Shown here in pieces: positions 61,047-64,000 of a DNA stretch of 64,000 nt. A program made the position numbers and the translations under genes. The DNA lies in NCBI GenBank assembly GCA_029204045.2, contig CM055081.1, forward strand, positions 5,115,198 to 5,179,197, written 5' to 3'. Position 1 is the stretch's first letter, and the number at the start of each line of letters is the position of its first letter. Source of the DNA: Tillandsia leiboldiana. Taxonomy: Eukaryota > Streptophyta > Magnoliopsida > Poales > Bromeliaceae. The notes beneath the pieces were generated by a model. That model was given only the letters and a program-made list of their open reading frames with translations. It did no database searches and was not told the origin of the DNA.

Positions 61047-61430
61047 TCGGTAATTATTTAAATTAACGACTCTTTTTGAAGTCGGTAACTGTTTAAATTA
61101 ACGACTCTTTTTAGAGTCGGTAACTGTTTAAATTAACGACTCTTTTTAGGATCGACAACTGTTTAAATTAACGACTCTTTTTAGAGTCGCCAACTGTTTA
61201 AATTAACGACTCTTTTTAGAGTCGGCAACTAACATATTACCGACTCTAAAAAGAGTCGGAAAAAAGTCATCGACGCTATATTAAAGCGTCGGTATATTTG
61301 TCCCGACATAGTCATTTAACGATTTTTTAGACAATGCTTTTAAAAGCGTCGGGGTTATTTTTGCCGACGCTTTAAAGCGTCATTAATTGTTGTTCAAAGC
61401 GTCCTTAAGTGCAAGATTTGTTGTGGTATA
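61047..61430. mobile_element. CACTA-like transposon end with 35-bp subterminal repeats
   Basis: Six copies of a 35-bp unit start at 61047, 61082, 61117, 61152, 61187 and 61222 (TCGGTAACTGTTTAAATTAA then CGACTCTTTTTAGAG). They are followed by palindromes built on GACGCTTTAAAGCGTC and an end reading TACCACAACAAATCTTGC on the minus strand. Arrays of short palindromic subterminal repeats and a CACTACAACAAA-like terminus fit CACTA elements, but the terminal CACTA itself is not exact. The other end is not identified. Confidence 0.45.
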
Positions 61431-61475
61431 GCTCTAATGACTTGGTGTTATTAATAGTATTCCAGCCTAGCTTGA
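61431..61475. repeat. Inverted Micron-like end fragment
   Basis: TAATGACTTGGTGTTATTAAT runs to GCCTAG and is the inverse of the start of the next element, giving a palindrome centred near 61471. Confidence 0.6.

Positions 61476-64000
<2,525 letters not shown>

Noticed and set aside
61047..61260. CRISPR-like regular repeat
   Set aside because: The 35-bp units are directly tandem with no unique spacers, and the window is plant nuclear DNA.

Overview
This window looks like nuclear DNA of a flowering plant, most likely a monocot. The evidence is a spliced NHX-type gene with plant GT..AG introns, Arabidopsis-type CCCTAAA telomere repeats, plant LTR retrotransposons primed by initiator-Met tRNA, and MITE-type elements. 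Pineapple or a related monocot is only a guess. Most of the window is AT-rich intergenic DNA and transposons. I see one ordinary host gene.

Layout. 1-8.6 kb: AT-rich intergenic DNA with microsatellites, Micron-like repeats, a 171-bp hairpin MITE, and a candidate Pack-type element carrying a GC-rich fragment. 8.585-32.963 kb: a tandem LTR retrotransposon array, LTR-int-LTR-int-LTR-int-LTR-int-LTR, on the minus strand, flanked by a single pair of 5-bp target duplications (CCAGC). Each repeat is about 5.49 kb: a 3.35-kb LTR plus a 2.14-kb internal region that encodes Gag only, with no pol. Gag is intact in units 2 and 4, stopped by one substitution in unit 1, and broken and gap-interrupted in unit 3. 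33-36.2 kb: microsatellites, Micron-like elements, a copia-like LTR remnant and a candidate Helitron 3' end. 36.2-39 kb: AT-rich DNA with two more copies of the 171-bp MITE.

39.5-46.4 kb: a complete 14-exon gene for a vacuolar (class I) NHX Na+(K+)/H+ antiporter of 541 residues. 47.3-51.2 kb: about ten Micron-like elements strung together by (TA)n, (GA)n and (CT)n tracts, with a 460-bp foldback and a fourth 171-bp MITE. 51.2-54.0 kb: a solo LTR with TATAT target duplication. 54.5-56.78 kb: a gap-truncated third LTR of the same lineage. It runs directly into 56.78-58.89 kb, an interstitial telomeric array of about 300 CCCTAAA units that ends in a short inverted TTTAGGG tail. 58.9-61.0 kb: a 70-bp minisatellite and unrecognised repeat-like DNA. 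61.05-61.43 kb: a CACTA-like subterminal repeat array. 61.4-64 kb: another Micron-like copy and AT-rich DNA.

How the parts relate. The three LTR families (array, solo, telomere-adjacent) share a promoter plan: a CACGTG-rich U3, a TATAAATA box, a very long R-U5 and a conserved splice-donor-like site. In the array, an acceptor-like site ends one base before the gag ATG. Together these sites suggest a spliced gag mRNA that lacks the primer-binding site, but this is inference. The array would need pol proteins from an autonomous relative. Two 100-N gaps (22500-22599 and 54399-54498) and an indel-rich stretch around the first (about 19.9-27.9 kb) limit confidence in the copy number of the array.
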